From assembly GCA_934153945.1 (NCBI GenBank), contig CAKPFM010000002.1, positions 62,001 to 126,000 on the forward strand: 64,000 bases of DNA, read 5' to 3'. A program made the position numbers and the translations under genes. The notes under the pieces were generated by a model, which had not been told where the DNA came from, did no database searches, and was given only the letters and a program-made list of their open reading frames with translations. Below are positions 17,516 through 26,065 of the stretch, one piece after another (position 1 is the stretch's first letter; every line of letters begins with the position of its first letter). This DNA is from an uncultured Bacilli bacterium. GTDB taxonomy: Bacteria > Bacillota_I > Bacilli_A > RF39 > UBA660.

Positions 17516-17926
17516 ATGTATAAAATATACCAAGTTCAAAATGAAACTTTAGAAGATATTGCACGTAAATTAAATACAACAGTAGATGAAATTGTTAGAT
17601 TAAATGGTACTTCTAATATCGCACCAGGAAGCTATATAATAGTTCCATCTAGTAGAGATTTCACAACATATATAGTAAAACAAGGAGACAATATTTATTC
17701 AATAGCTAAAAATAATGGAGTAGACTATGAAACTTTATTAAAAATAAATGGATTAGATCAAGATGATTATATATATCCAAATCAAGAAATAATTATACCA
17801 AATAGAAACGTATATGTAACAAAAGAAAATGAAACTATAAGAGAAGTAATGAATAAACTAAATATGAATGATATTAAAAATATAGAAGATTTATATCTAG
17901 TAAAAGATCAAATGATTAAATTTTAA
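17516..17926 (+). CDS. LysM-repeat protein without signal peptide
   Basis: The 136-residue protein contains two clear LysM modules (about residues 3-45 and 51-95, for example TYIVKQGDNIYSIAKNNGVDYETLLKINGL) and a weaker third. LysM binds the GlcNAc backbone of peptidoglycan. There is no secretion signal, which suits a spore-cortex or coat-assembly protein made in the mother cell, such as SafA, although that role is inferred. GGAAGGTGAG precedes ATG. A terminator follows. Confidence 0.75.
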   Translation: MYKIYQVQNETLEDIARKLNTTVDEIVRLNGTSNIAPGSYIIVPSSRDFTTYIVKQGDNIYSIAKNNGVDYETLLKINGLDQDDYIYPNQEIIIPNRNVYVTKENETIREVMNKLNMNDIKNIEDLYLVKDQMIKF

Positions 17927-17946
17927 AAGATATAATCTTTTTTTTT
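17925..17946 (+). terminator. Intrinsic terminator after the LysM gene
   Basis: AAAAGAT and ATCTTTT pair around ATA and continue into eight T. Confidence 0.65.
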
Positions 17947-17981
17947 GTAAAAAAATAGGTTATAATGTTAATGGTGATAAT

Positions 17982-18437
17982 ATGAAAAAAATAATATTAA
18001 TGTTAACAAGTTTATTTCTTATAACAGGATGTGGTAATAATAGTGTTTTTAAAAACTATGAAGTAGTAAATAAAAGTAGTGAAAAACATACAACTACTAT
18101 TGAACTAACTTATGATGAATATGAAACTAAAATTAAAAATAAAGATTCTTTTGTTTTATTAATGTGGCAAACAGGATGTAGTCATTGTATATCATTTGAA
18201 CCTACATTAAATAAAATAATAAGTTATTACAATTTAGAAATTTATTCAATTAATTTAGCAAACATAACAGATGATGAATATTCAAAAATAGAAAATAAAA
18301 CTTATATTACAGGAACACCTACTACTGTTGTATTTAAAGATGGAGTAACACAAACAAAAAAACTAATTGGTGATAGAGATACTGAAACTGTTTTAGAATT
18401 TTTAGCTAGATATAATTATCTAAAGGAAGTGAAATAA
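17982..18437 (+). CDS. Thioredoxin-like lipoprotein
   Basis: The 151-residue protein has a lipoprotein signal with lipobox LITGC (lipidated Cys17) and a thioredoxin fold: the redox motif CSHC at residues 66-69 in MWQTGCSHCISFEP, and the cis-proline segment TGTPTTVVFKDG. It should sit on the outer face of the membrane and reduce or shuffle disulfides. Its stop overlaps the start of the following AAA+ ATPase by one base (TAATG), which implies coupled expression even though the products are in different compartments. An extracytoplasmic adapter or bacteriocin-accessory-type thioredoxin is also possible. Confidence 0.8.
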   Translation: MKKIILMLTSLFLITGCGNNSVFKNYEVVNKSSEKHTTTIELTYDEYETKIKNKDSFVLLMWQTGCSHCISFEPTLNKIISYYNLEIYSINLANITDDEYSKIENKTYITGTPTTVVFKDGVTQTKKLIGDRDTETVLEFLARYNYLKEVK

Positions 18438-19402
18438 TGGAAGAATTATTTCAAACTTTTAGTGTAGTAGATTCTTATGGTGAAGATTTAACTAGTAAAA
18501 AATACATAACAAATCCAGCTATCGCAAGAGAAGAAGAAATAAAAAAATTAATAATGGTACTACTAACTCCAGAAAAATCAGGATTGTTAGTTGGTAAAGC
18601 AGGTATTGGTAAAACTGCTATAGTAGAAGGTTTAGCTTATTTAATTCAAAATAATCAAGTACCAGATGCTTTAAAAGGTTATAGAATTATTAAATTAAAT
18701 TCAACTTCATTAGTAGGTAAAGTAACTATTAATGGAAAAGAAGAAATGGTTATTTCAAAATTAATGGAAGAATTAAAAAATATGACTAAAACTATTCTTT
18801 TTATAGATGAAATTCATACATTAATGGGTGGTAATAAAGAAAATCCTATGGATTTAGCTAATATTTTAAAACCAGGATTGGATAGAGGAGATATAAAAGT
18901 TATCGGGGCAACTACTACTGAAGAATATGAAACATATGTAATAAGAGATAGAGCATTCTTAAGAAGATTTGAAAGAATAGATGTTTTAGAACCAACTCCA
19001 GAAGTAACAAAAAAAATACTATTAGGTAGTTTACCAAAATTAGAACATAAAACTAATTGTAAATTTATTCAAAATGAATATTTAAGAGAATTATTAATTG
19101 AATCGATTGTAAATGCTACTACAGAATTTAAAAGAGTTTATGGACTATCAGCAATGTATCCAGATATAGCATTCTCTGTATTACAAGCATCTTTCTCACA
19201 AGCATTATTTGAAAATAGAAGCGAAGTATCAATACTAGATGTATATAATGCTATTAAGACAAGTAAAAGAATATATCCAGATAGTATTATAAAAGAACTA
19301 GATGCATTTAGAGAAAAATTTAGAAAATATACAGATGAATTAGGAATTATATTACCAGTAGTAACAATTGATGAAATAAAAGATGGAAGTACATATTATT
19401 AA
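18437..19402 (+). CDS. Stand-alone AAA+ ATPase related to the D1 domain of ClpA/ClpB/ClpC
   Basis: The 321-residue protein is a single AAA+ module. It has Walker A GKAGIGKT (about residues 53-60), Walker B TILFIDEIHTL (about 118-128), and the Clp-D1 signature VIGATTTEEYETYVIRDRAFLRRFERIDVLEP containing sensor 1 and arginine finger. A small helical lid follows. It lacks the Clp N-domain, the second ATPase ring and any ClpP-binding loop, so it is not a degradative unfoldase of the usual type. The gene is fused to the thioredoxin lipoprotein gene by a one-base overlap. Its substrate is unknown. Confidence 0.75.
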   Translation: MEELFQTFSVVDSYGEDLTSKKYITNPAIAREEEIKKLIMVLLTPEKSGLLVGKAGIGKTAIVEGLAYLIQNNQVPDALKGYRIIKLNSTSLVGKVTINGKEEMVISKLMEELKNMTKTILFIDEIHTLMGGNKENPMDLANILKPGLDRGDIKVIGATTTEEYETYVIRDRAFLRRFERIDVLEPTPEVTKKILLGSLPKLEHKTNCKFIQNEYLRELLIESIVNATTEFKRVYGLSAMYPDIAFSVLQASFSQALFENRSEVSILDVYNAIKTSKRIYPDSIIKELDAFREKFRKYTDELGIILPVVTIDEIKDGSTYY

Positions 19403-19427
19403 AAAACTTAATTTTTAAGTTTTTTTT
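19402..19427 (+). terminator. Intrinsic terminator
   Basis: AAAAACTTAA and TTAAGTTTTT pair around TTT and end in a T run. It lies directly after the AAA+ gene. Confidence 0.75.
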
Positions 19428-19439
19428 AAGGAGGATTTT

Positions 19440-19946
19440 ATGATAAATGTTGTATTATTTGAACCAGAAATACCAGCAAATACAGGTAATATTATTCGTA
19501 CTTGTGTAGCAACTAATTCTAAATTACATTTAATTAAACCATTAGGTTTTTCATTAGAAGAAAAATATATTAAAAGATGTGCAGTTAATTACTTTGATAA
19601 ATGTGACATAACAGTATATGAAAATTTTGAAGATTTTAAATCTAAAAATATAGGTACATATTATTATTTAACTAGATATGGTAAAAAGCCTCACACAAGT
19701 TTTAGTTATAGTGATAAAAATGAAAATATATATTTTATTTTTGGAAAAGAAAGTACGGGAATTCCAAAAGAAATATTAAAACAAGATTTAGATCATTGTA
19801 TGAGAATACCTATGACAGATAATGTAAGAGCTTTAAACTTATCTAACACAGTAGCTATTCTAGTATATGAAGCATTAAGACAACAAGATTACAAAGATTT
19901 ACTTAGAACAGAACCTTTTAAGGGTGAAAATTATCTAGAAGAATAA
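19440..19946 (+). CDS. trmL: tRNA (cytidine/uridine-34-2'-O)-methyltransferase TrmL
   Basis: TrmL is a SPOUT-class enzyme that 2'-O-methylates the wobble nucleotide of leucine tRNAs. The 168-residue protein begins NVVLFEPEIPANTGNIIRTC and has GKESTGIPKEIL and the knotted C-terminal motif MRIPMTDNVRALNLSNTVAILVYEA, all diagnostic. AAGGAGGAT precedes the ATG. Length matches the family. Confidence 0.93.
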   Translation: MINVVLFEPEIPANTGNIIRTCVATNSKLHLIKPLGFSLEEKYIKRCAVNYFDKCDITVYENFEDFKSKNIGTYYYLTRYGKKPHTSFSYSDKNENIYFIFGKESTGIPKEILKQDLDHCMRIPMTDNVRALNLSNTVAILVYEALRQQDYKDLLRTEPFKGENYLEE

Positions 19947-20009
19947 AAAACTATTGTAAATAAATCCAAATAATGATAATATTATATTATAAGAATAAGG
20001 AGGATACAT

Positions 20010-20834
20010 ATGGATGAATTTTTAAATTTTGTAACAGAAAATTACATATGGATAATAATAATTGGAATCGTAATATTAATGACTATAATAGGTTATATAG
20101 CTGATAAAACTGATTTTGGGAAAGAAAGTTTAAAAAAGAAAAAAGTTAAAAAAGAAGAAAATATTGACGAATTTGACAATAATGATGAACCAAATGTAAC
20201 AGAAGCTTTTAAAACTGATGAATTAGAAATACCAGAACAAAATGAAACACCAAGTAAAAAAGAATTACGTCGTATGAAAAAAGAAGAAGCTAGAAAACAA
20301 AAAGAAGAAGCAAAAAGACAACGTGAAGAAGAAAAAAGACAAAGGGCAGAGGAACTTAAAAAACAAGGAGAAGAAGAAAGACGATTAAAAGAAGAAAATT
20401 TGAATAATCAAGAAAACAATGTAGTTAATGAACAAATTCTAAATTATAATCAAGAAAATAACGCTGTTAATGAACAAGTTCCGACTTATACTCAAGAAGA
20501 ACTAAACAATAATGGTAAAGAAGAAATTGCAGAACAACCAAACAATGACATGTTTAATGAACCATTCTCTTTTGATGAACCAGCCAATAAAGTAGAAGAA
20601 CCTGTTCAAGAAGAACAAATCAATAAATTTGAAGAACCAGAAATTTATGAACATCAAGAAGAAAAAACAGAATTACCAGAAGAACCAAAAGAAGAAAATC
20701 CAGAATTATCAGAAGAACCAAAAGAAGAATCTAAAAATGATTTAGAAGAAATACCAGAAATAGAACTTCCAAGTATCGAAAGTTTAGATGAAGAACTAAA
20801 AGATGATGAGGAAGATGATGTTTGGAAATTTTAA
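20010..20834 (+). CDS. Membrane-anchored Glu/Lys-rich coiled-coil protein
   Basis: The 274-residue protein has one N-terminal membrane helix (about residues 13-30) followed by a cytoplasmic basic stretch, a highly charged helix (ELRRMKKEEARKQKEEAKRQ and on), two near-copies of a NNQENN-VVNEQ motif, and a long acidic tail ending EDDVWKF. This layout resembles membrane-tethered scaffold or division-associated proteins. No domain is recognised, and low complexity rules out confident homology. AAGGAGGATA precedes ATG. Confidence 0.5.
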   Translation: MDEFLNFVTENYIWIIIIGIVILMTIIGYIADKTDFGKESLKKKKVKKEENIDEFDNNDEPNVTEAFKTDELEIPEQNETPSKKELRRMKKEEARKQKEEAKRQREEEKRQRAEELKKQGEEERRLKEENLNNQENNVVNEQILNYNQENNAVNEQVPTYTQEELNNNGKEEIAEQPNNDMFNEPFSFDEPANKVEEPVQEEQINKFEEPEIYEHQEEKTELPEEPKEENPELSEEPKEESKNDLEEIPEIELPSIESLDEELKDDEEDDVWKF

Positions 20835-20890
20835 GATTCTTTGTTAGATTATGTTGTTGAATGACAAATTTAATAAATTAATTGAATATC

Positions 20891-20914
20891 AAGAGTGATG
20901 TAAATCACTCTTTT
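20891..20914 (+). terminator. Intrinsic terminator
   Basis: AAGAGTGAT and ATCACTCTT pair around GTAA, followed by TT. It closes the coiled-coil protein gene. Confidence 0.75.
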
Positions 20915-20954
20915 ATAATGTAAAAAAATATGATCTATTAAATCATATTTTTAA

Positions 20955-21764
20955 TTATTTTTTTTCTTTTTTTATTAGTTTAGCATGTAAAACAACTTTT
21001 TCATTATTATTTAAACAAGTAGATAGGGTTAAAACAAAATCATTTTCATTAACACTTGTATTAAAATTAAATGCACTTCTATTTATTAAAATAGATGTCC
21101 AATTTTTAAAATCTTTATTTGAATTAAAATTAATTTGTAAGTAATCACTAGTAGTAGGTATGTGATAAACACTAAATACCTGCCATAATGTATTTTCTTT
21201 TTCTGTTGATAATTTTATAACATAATTATTTTTATTATTTAACCATCCACTAGATAAAATATTTTTTAAAGAACCAAACATGGTACTATCATATCTTCCA
21301 TGTGCATATATAATTGTATTCTTGTCTAATTCATTTATATTATTTCTATAATCTAAAAATACCCATCCTGCTGAATTATAAGATTTGTTAAATGTATGAT
21401 TTAAGTAATACTTATTATCATTTGTTTGAACAAATGGATAATTAATATTAGTACCATTAACTTGAATCCATCCAACAGTAGATGAATTAATTTGTTTTAA
21501 TTCATTAAAATTAACATCAATTAAATTCATTTTTATATAATCCCAATAAGGATTAAATTGTGGAATTTCTTCAATTTGTTCAATTATTTCAGTTTTTTCT
21601 TCATTATTTGTTTCTTTTATTTCAACAATATCTTGAATACTATTAATTTCATCAATTATTTCATTAGAATCTAATTTCCATTTTATTATTTTAAAAATAG
21701 AAATAAATAATCCTACAAAACAAAAGATTGACATAAATATAAATATAATTTTTTTTCTTTTCAT
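20955..21764 (-). CDS. srtB: Class B sortase
   Basis: The 269-residue protein has an N-terminal membrane helix (about residues 5-26), a Glu-rich linker and a class B sortase domain: VGWIQVNGTNINYPFVQT, DYRNN, the catalytic His in IIYAHGRYD and the catalytic Cys in LTLSTC. The Arg expected a few residues after the Cys appears as Lys (NNNEKVVLHAKL), an unusual but conservative change. Its gene is divergent from the large surface protein at 21866, which carries a C-terminal sorting signal, so the two share one intergenic region and form a likely enzyme-substrate pair. Confidence 0.85.
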   Translation of the reverse strand: MKRKKIIFIFMSIFCFVGLFISIFKIIKWKLDSNEIIDEINSIQDIVEIKETNNEEKTEIIEQIEEIPQFNPYWDYIKMNLIDVNFNELKQINSSTVGWIQVNGTNINYPFVQTNDNKYYLNHTFNKSYNSAGWVFLDYRNNINELDKNTIIYAHGRYDSTMFGSLKNILSSGWLNNKNNYVIKLSTEKENTLWQVFSVYHIPTTSDYLQINFNSNKDFKNWTSILINRSAFNFNTSVNENDFVLTLSTCLNNNEKVVLHAKLIKKEKK

Positions 21765-21865
21765 ATTATAACCTCACTTCTATTTTATCACAATAACAAA
21801 AAATATAAACAAAAGAATTGCTTTGAATCATATTTTGTAGTATCCTAATAATAGGAGGAGAATTT

Positions 21866-24511
21866 ATGGGGAAAAGATATTTATCAAAACTATTTATGGT
21901 ACTTTTGTTAGTGTGTACTATAAATGTAAAAGCAGAAACAATAAGTGAAAATTTTAAACAAATACTTAATAATAATGATACAATAACACTAACATATGAT
22001 GGCTTTACTGACAAAGACATGTTAATTACAAATTATTTAGATGAATTTAACACAAATAATAGTGATAATGAATATTACTTTTATGCTGATACAAATGAAT
22101 GTACAGATAATTATACAAAATGTAATATTCAAAAGATTAATCGTGATACAAATGACTTAGAAGAAGAACATATTATAAATATTAATTATAATGAGATTTA
22201 TAGTAATGAATTTAAAAATATTATTAAAAATGGTTCACTTATAGTTGAAGAAAGTACATTACTTGAATCAAAAACAAATATAATAACTGATGCGTTAAAA
22301 AAATATAAAACAGATAGTTATTACTTTGAAATTGATATGATGAGTGGATGTAATGATGACAATTCAGTTTGTAATATAATGTTAATTACTAATGATGGAA
22401 AACAAGAAAAACATGAAATAAACATAAAATATGAAGAAAAATATAGTGATGACTATAATAGATTTGCAAATAAAGGTGAAATTGTTATTACTTGGACTAG
22501 AGAAGGTTCTGATTCTTCTTTAATAGCTAATTACATCGGTTCATTAAATGATGAAAAATATTATTTCAATCTTCAACAATGTAATAGTGATTATTCAACA
22601 TGTGATGGTATTCTTTACAATATTCAAACTAATCAATCAGAAAGACATGTTGTAACAATCAAATTTGAAGAAAAATATAGTGAAAAATTTCAAAAACTAA
22701 CTAAAGATGGAAATCTAACTATTACTTCATCTACTACAGAAGATAAGAAAAATTTAATTAACAATTATATTTTTAATATAGAATTATCAGAAAATCTTAA
22801 ATTTATATTAGGTGAATGTAATGAAAATATAGATAAATGTAAAATAGGATTATATAATAGTTCTTATAAATTAATTGAACAACATACTATAAATATAAAA
22901 TATGAAGAAAAATATAGTGAAAAATTTCAAAGATTAACTAAAGATGGAAATATTATTATTAATTCATCAGGAGATAATAGAGAAGTTATTTCTCAATATT
23001 TATCAGGATTTTATACAAATGAAAATTTAAATGAAATATCATATAGTGTTCAAAATTGTAATGATGATGTAACAGTATGTACAATATCAATGAGTGAAAC
23101 TATAGATAATATAAATAGAGTTACAGAACAACATGTTGTAAAAATAATTTATGAAGAAAAATATAGTGAAGAATTTAAAAAAATTACATCTGATGGTAAT
23201 TTAGTTATTGAATCTATAACTTCAGAAGATTTTGATTCAGAATTCCTATTGACAGCAAAAATAAATGATTTGATTGATACATCAAAATATATTGGTTATG
23301 GATATTGTGATGAAAATAATGAATGCATTGTTTCAATACAATCTAATGATGGAATATTCGAAAGTCATAAAGTAAAAATTACAATAAAAGAACCATCCAA
23401 AGAAATACAAAATATTGTAAATGATACTATAAAAAATATGAAAAAATTAGATTTAAACCAAAATCCATTTGATTTAAGACAAGGTTATATATTAGATGAT
23501 TTATACTTAATTAATTATTTTAACTCTATACGAGACATTAATGATTGGAATTATTATGTATCATCAAAACCACTTAAATTTTCTAAAGAATTAATAGAAT
23601 TAACAAATGGAAGTAACATTTCTTTTGGAATAGATTTAAGAGCAGGTGATGCTACAGATTTATGGGATTTTGCCTTTGGTAAAGCAATTGTATATTATGA
23701 TGGCATAGCTTATTCAACAATAGATGCTGCTATTACACAAATACATACTTTATATATTTCAAGCAATACAGAAAATACAAAAGAAGCTTATATTAAAGCA
23801 GTTCAATCAAGAATTGATAATTATTTTGGAAAAAATGACATTAAAGTAACATATGGCGGATTATTAAATGATTTAGATGAATATAACAAAGAGTATGGAC
23901 TTATAGATTATTCTAAAACAGATGGAAACTATTATAATATTAAAATAGGTGAAAAAACTTATTCATTTGTTATTATTAAAATAGAAGAAGATAAATTAGA
24001 AAATCCAACCTATATTGGTAGTGATATTATGAGTAATATTTCTATATCAAGTAAAGAAGCAGAAATACCATTAGATACAACTTTATCTGTAAAAAAAGTA
24101 CAAGATGAACGTATTCAAAAGGCAGTTAATACAAATAATTATTTAGCTTATGATATAAAATTGTTCTCAAATACAAAAGGTACAAGTATTACAAAATTAT
24201 CAAATGGTAAATTTAAAGTATCAATTCCAGTTAGTGATGAATTAAATGGTAAAGAACTAACAACTTATTATATAAATGATAATAATGAATTAATAGAATA
24301 TAAAACAACAGTAGAAAATGGATATGCTACATTTGAAACAGACCACTTCAGTATTTATACATTAGTTGAAAAACAAAACAATACAAATAATGATCCAATA
24401 ATAGAAAATCCAAATACTTATGATGATATTATGATGTGGATTACATTAGGATTAATTTCAATTGGTGGTATTGTTGGAACAGCTGTTTATAAAAGAAAAC
24501 AAAATATTTAA
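21866..24511 (+). CDS. Large repeat-containing surface protein with sorting signal
   Basis: The 881-residue protein has a signal peptide (YLSKLFMVLLLVCTINVKA). Six repeats of about 70-80 residues follow (about residues 20-515), each with a paired-cysteine motif (such as NECTDNYTKC, SGCNDDNSVC, QQCNSDYSTC) and then an EEKYSEKFQ-LTKDGN-type segment. Next come an unclassified domain, a beta module ending HFSIYTLVE and a C-terminal sorting signal: NPNTY, a hydrophobic helix and KRKQNI. TAGGAGGAG precedes the ATG. The cysteine spacing predicts one disulfide per repeat, fitting an extended stalk. An adhesin role is inference. Confidence 0.75.
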   Translation: MGKRYLSKLFMVLLLVCTINVKAETISENFKQILNNNDTITLTYDGFTDKDMLITNYLDEFNTNNSDNEYYFYADTNECTDNYTKCNIQKINRDTNDLEEEHIININYNEIYSNEFKNIIKNGSLIVEESTLLESKTNIITDALKKYKTDSYYFEIDMMSGCNDDNSVCNIMLITNDGKQEKHEINIKYEEKYSDDYNRFANKGEIVITWTREGSDSSLIANYIGSLNDEKYYFNLQQCNSDYSTCDGILYNIQTNQSERHVVTIKFEEKYSEKFQKLTKDGNLTITSSTTEDKKNLINNYIFNIELSENLKFILGECNENIDKCKIGLYNSSYKLIEQHTINIKYEEKYSEKFQRLTKDGNIIINSSGDNREVISQYLSGFYTNENLNEISYSVQNCNDDVTVCTISMSETIDNINRVTEQHVVKIIYEEKYSEEFKKITSDGNLVIESITSEDFDSEFLLTAKINDLIDTSKYIGYGYCDENNECIVSIQSNDGIFESHKVKITIKEPSKEIQNIVNDTIKNMKKLDLNQNPFDLRQGYILDDLYLINYFNSIRDINDWNYYVSSKPLKFSKELIELTNGSNISFGIDLRAGDATDLWDFAFGKAIVYYDGIAYSTIDAAITQIHTLYISSNTENTKEAYIKAVQSRIDNYFGKNDIKVTYGGLLNDLDEYNKEYGLIDYSKTDGNYYNIKIGEKTYSFVIIKIEEDKLENPTYIGSDIMSNISISSKEAEIPLDTTLSVKKVQDERIQKAVNTNNYLAYDIKLFSNTKGTSITKLSNGKFKVSIPVSDELNGKELTTYYINDNNELIEYKTTVENGYATFETDHFSIYTLVEKQNNTNNDPIIENPNTYDDIMMWITLGLISIGGIVGTAVYKRKQNI

Positions 24512-24513
24512 TA

Positions 24514-24538
24514 AAGGAGATTTTTAATCTCTTTTTTT
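24514..24538 (+). terminator. Intrinsic terminator
   Basis: GAGATT and AATCTC pair around TTT and are followed by seven T. Confidence 0.75.
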
Positions 24539-24645
24539 GCTATTATGAAAAATATTCTAATATATTGTTGTTTCTGCTATTAATTTCTACTATGAACAAT
24601 AAAAACATGATATAATAAATATGATATTTTGATTGGTGGGATAAC

Positions 24646-25116
24646 ATGAAAAGAGTATTATTTATATCATCAACAGGTGGTCATTTAAATGAATTATTAC
24701 AACTAAAACCAATGTTTAAAAAATATGATTCATATATAATTACAGAAAATACAAAATCAAATTTAAAATTAAAAGAAGAATATGGCAAAAAAATAAATTT
24801 TTTGGTATATGGTACAAAACATAAACCATTAACTTACCCATTTAAATTATTATATAATTGTTTTAAAAGTTTATTTTTATATTTTAAAATTAGACCAAAA
24901 GTAATTATAACTACAGGAGCACACACAGCAGGACCAATGTGCTCAATTGGTAAAATTTTTGGAAGTAAAATTATATATATAGAAACATTTGCTAATATAA
25001 ATACAAAAACAATGACAGGGAAACTAATATATAAATTTGCCGATTTATTCATTGTACAATGGGAAGAAATGTTAGAACTATATCCTAAAGCTGTATATTG
25101 GGGGTGGATTTTTTGA
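24646..25116 (+). CDS. Alg14/PssD-like glycosyltransferase subunit
   Basis: Alg14-like proteins hold the acceptor lipid and recruit the catalytic Alg13-like partner to the membrane to add a sugar to a lipid-linked intermediate. The 156-residue protein starts with LFISSTGGHLNELLQLKPMF and has the family features KYDSYIIT, TTGAHTAGPMC and KIIYIETFANI. It ends on the stop TGA that overlaps the start of the next gene. Together the pair forms one split GT28-type enzyme, as in PssD/PssE of polysaccharide clusters. The substrate is unknown, and no larger polysaccharide cluster is beside it. Confidence 0.85.
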   Translation: MKRVLFISSTGGHLNELLQLKPMFKKYDSYIITENTKSNLKLKEEYGKKINFLVYGTKHKPLTYPFKLLYNCFKSLFLYFKIRPKVIITTGAHTAGPMCSIGKIFGSKIIYIETFANINTKTMTGKLIYKFADLFIVQWEEMLELYPKAVYWGWIF

Positions 25117-25592
25117 TATTTGTAATACTAGGTACACAGGATAAACCATTCTCTAGACTTTTAAATGCACTAGAAAAAGAAATAAAAAAAGAAAACATAA
25201 AAGAAAAATTAATAGTACAAGCAGGAAGCACTAAATATGAAAGTAAATACATGGAAATACATGATTATTTAGATATGAAATCATTTAATAAATATATTAA
25301 TGATGCAGATTATATAATAACTCATGGCGGAGTAGGAGCTATATTAGATTCAATTAAAAAAAATAAAAAAGTTTTAGTGGTACCAAGAGAACAAAAATAT
25401 GACGAACACGAAAATGATCATCAAATACAAATAACTGAAAGATTTACAAAAATGGGTTATATTTTATCTTGTATGAATACAAAAGATATATCATTAAAAA
25501 TACAGGAATTAAAAGATTTTAAACCGAAAAAATTTGTAAGTAATAATAAAAAATTAATAAGTAAAATAGAAGAATACATAGATAATTTATAG
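25113..25592 (+). CDS. Alg13/PssE-like glycosyltransferase catalytic subunit
   Basis: The 159-residue protein is the GT28 C-terminal half that binds the nucleotide sugar. It begins IFVILGTQDKPFSRLLNALE and contains ADYIITHGGVGAILDSIKKNKKVLVVPR, the donor-binding motif, then ENDHQIQITERF. The start is taken as TTG at 25113, which overlaps the upstream TGA stop (TTGA) and has GGGGGTGG just before it. An in-frame TTG at 25098 is possible but sits upstream of that site. Expression is translationally coupled to the Alg14-like partner. Confidence 0.85.
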   Translation: MIFVILGTQDKPFSRLLNALEKEIKKENIKEKLIVQAGSTKYESKYMEIHDYLDMKSFNKYINDADYIITHGGVGAILDSIKKNKKVLVVPREQKYDEHENDHQIQITERFTKMGYILSCMNTKDISLKIQELKDFKPKKFVSNNKKLISKIEEYIDNL

Positions 25593-25600
25593 GAGGTAAT

Positions 25601-26056
25601 ATGGAAGAAATTATAAAGATAGCTATTATACATGGTGATGAATTAGATGGAAAAATAGACTATATATGCTGTAATTTAGAAAATGAAAAAATTCATATTG
25701 CAATGATGTTAGATTATTTAAAAACACATTATTTAGAAGATGAGTTTTTACAAAAAAGTAATTTATATACAAGTATAAATTCTATAGCTTTGTATCTTTG
25801 TAGAAAGGGAAATATTATATTTTTAAATACAACAAGTTATAGTAAAGAAATGCTTAATAAACATGGTAGAAGTGGTATCATAATGATGCCAGAAAAAATT
25901 ACAGAAAATCAGAAAGAATCTTTGTATGAATTTAAGGAAAAAATTTCAAAAATGAATGAAATACAAATTTGGTATAATATAACATCAGATAATAATGCTA
26001 AGGTGATGTTTGGAGATGTTGATGTAATAGATAATTTTGTTTCAAAAACTAAATAG
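25601..26056 (+). CDS. Hypothetical protein upstream of pcrA
   Basis: This is a 151-residue soluble protein with a strong ribosome site (AGGAGGTAAT). It has a mixed alpha/beta pattern and the segments IAIIHGDELDGK and GRSGIIMMPEKIT. There is no recognisable catalytic motif or signal peptide. It lies eight bases after the Alg13-like gene and nine before pcrA, so it belongs to one long transcription unit (24646-30356 or part of it). I do not recognise the family. Confidence 0.5.
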   Translation: MEEIIKIAIIHGDELDGKIDYICCNLENEKIHIAMMLDYLKTHYLEDEFLQKSNLYTSINSIALYLCRKGNIIFLNTTSYSKEMLNKHGRSGIIMMPEKITENQKESLYEFKEKISKMNEIQIWYNITSDNNAKVMFGDVDVIDNFVSKTK

Positions 26057-26065
26057 GGAGGATTT

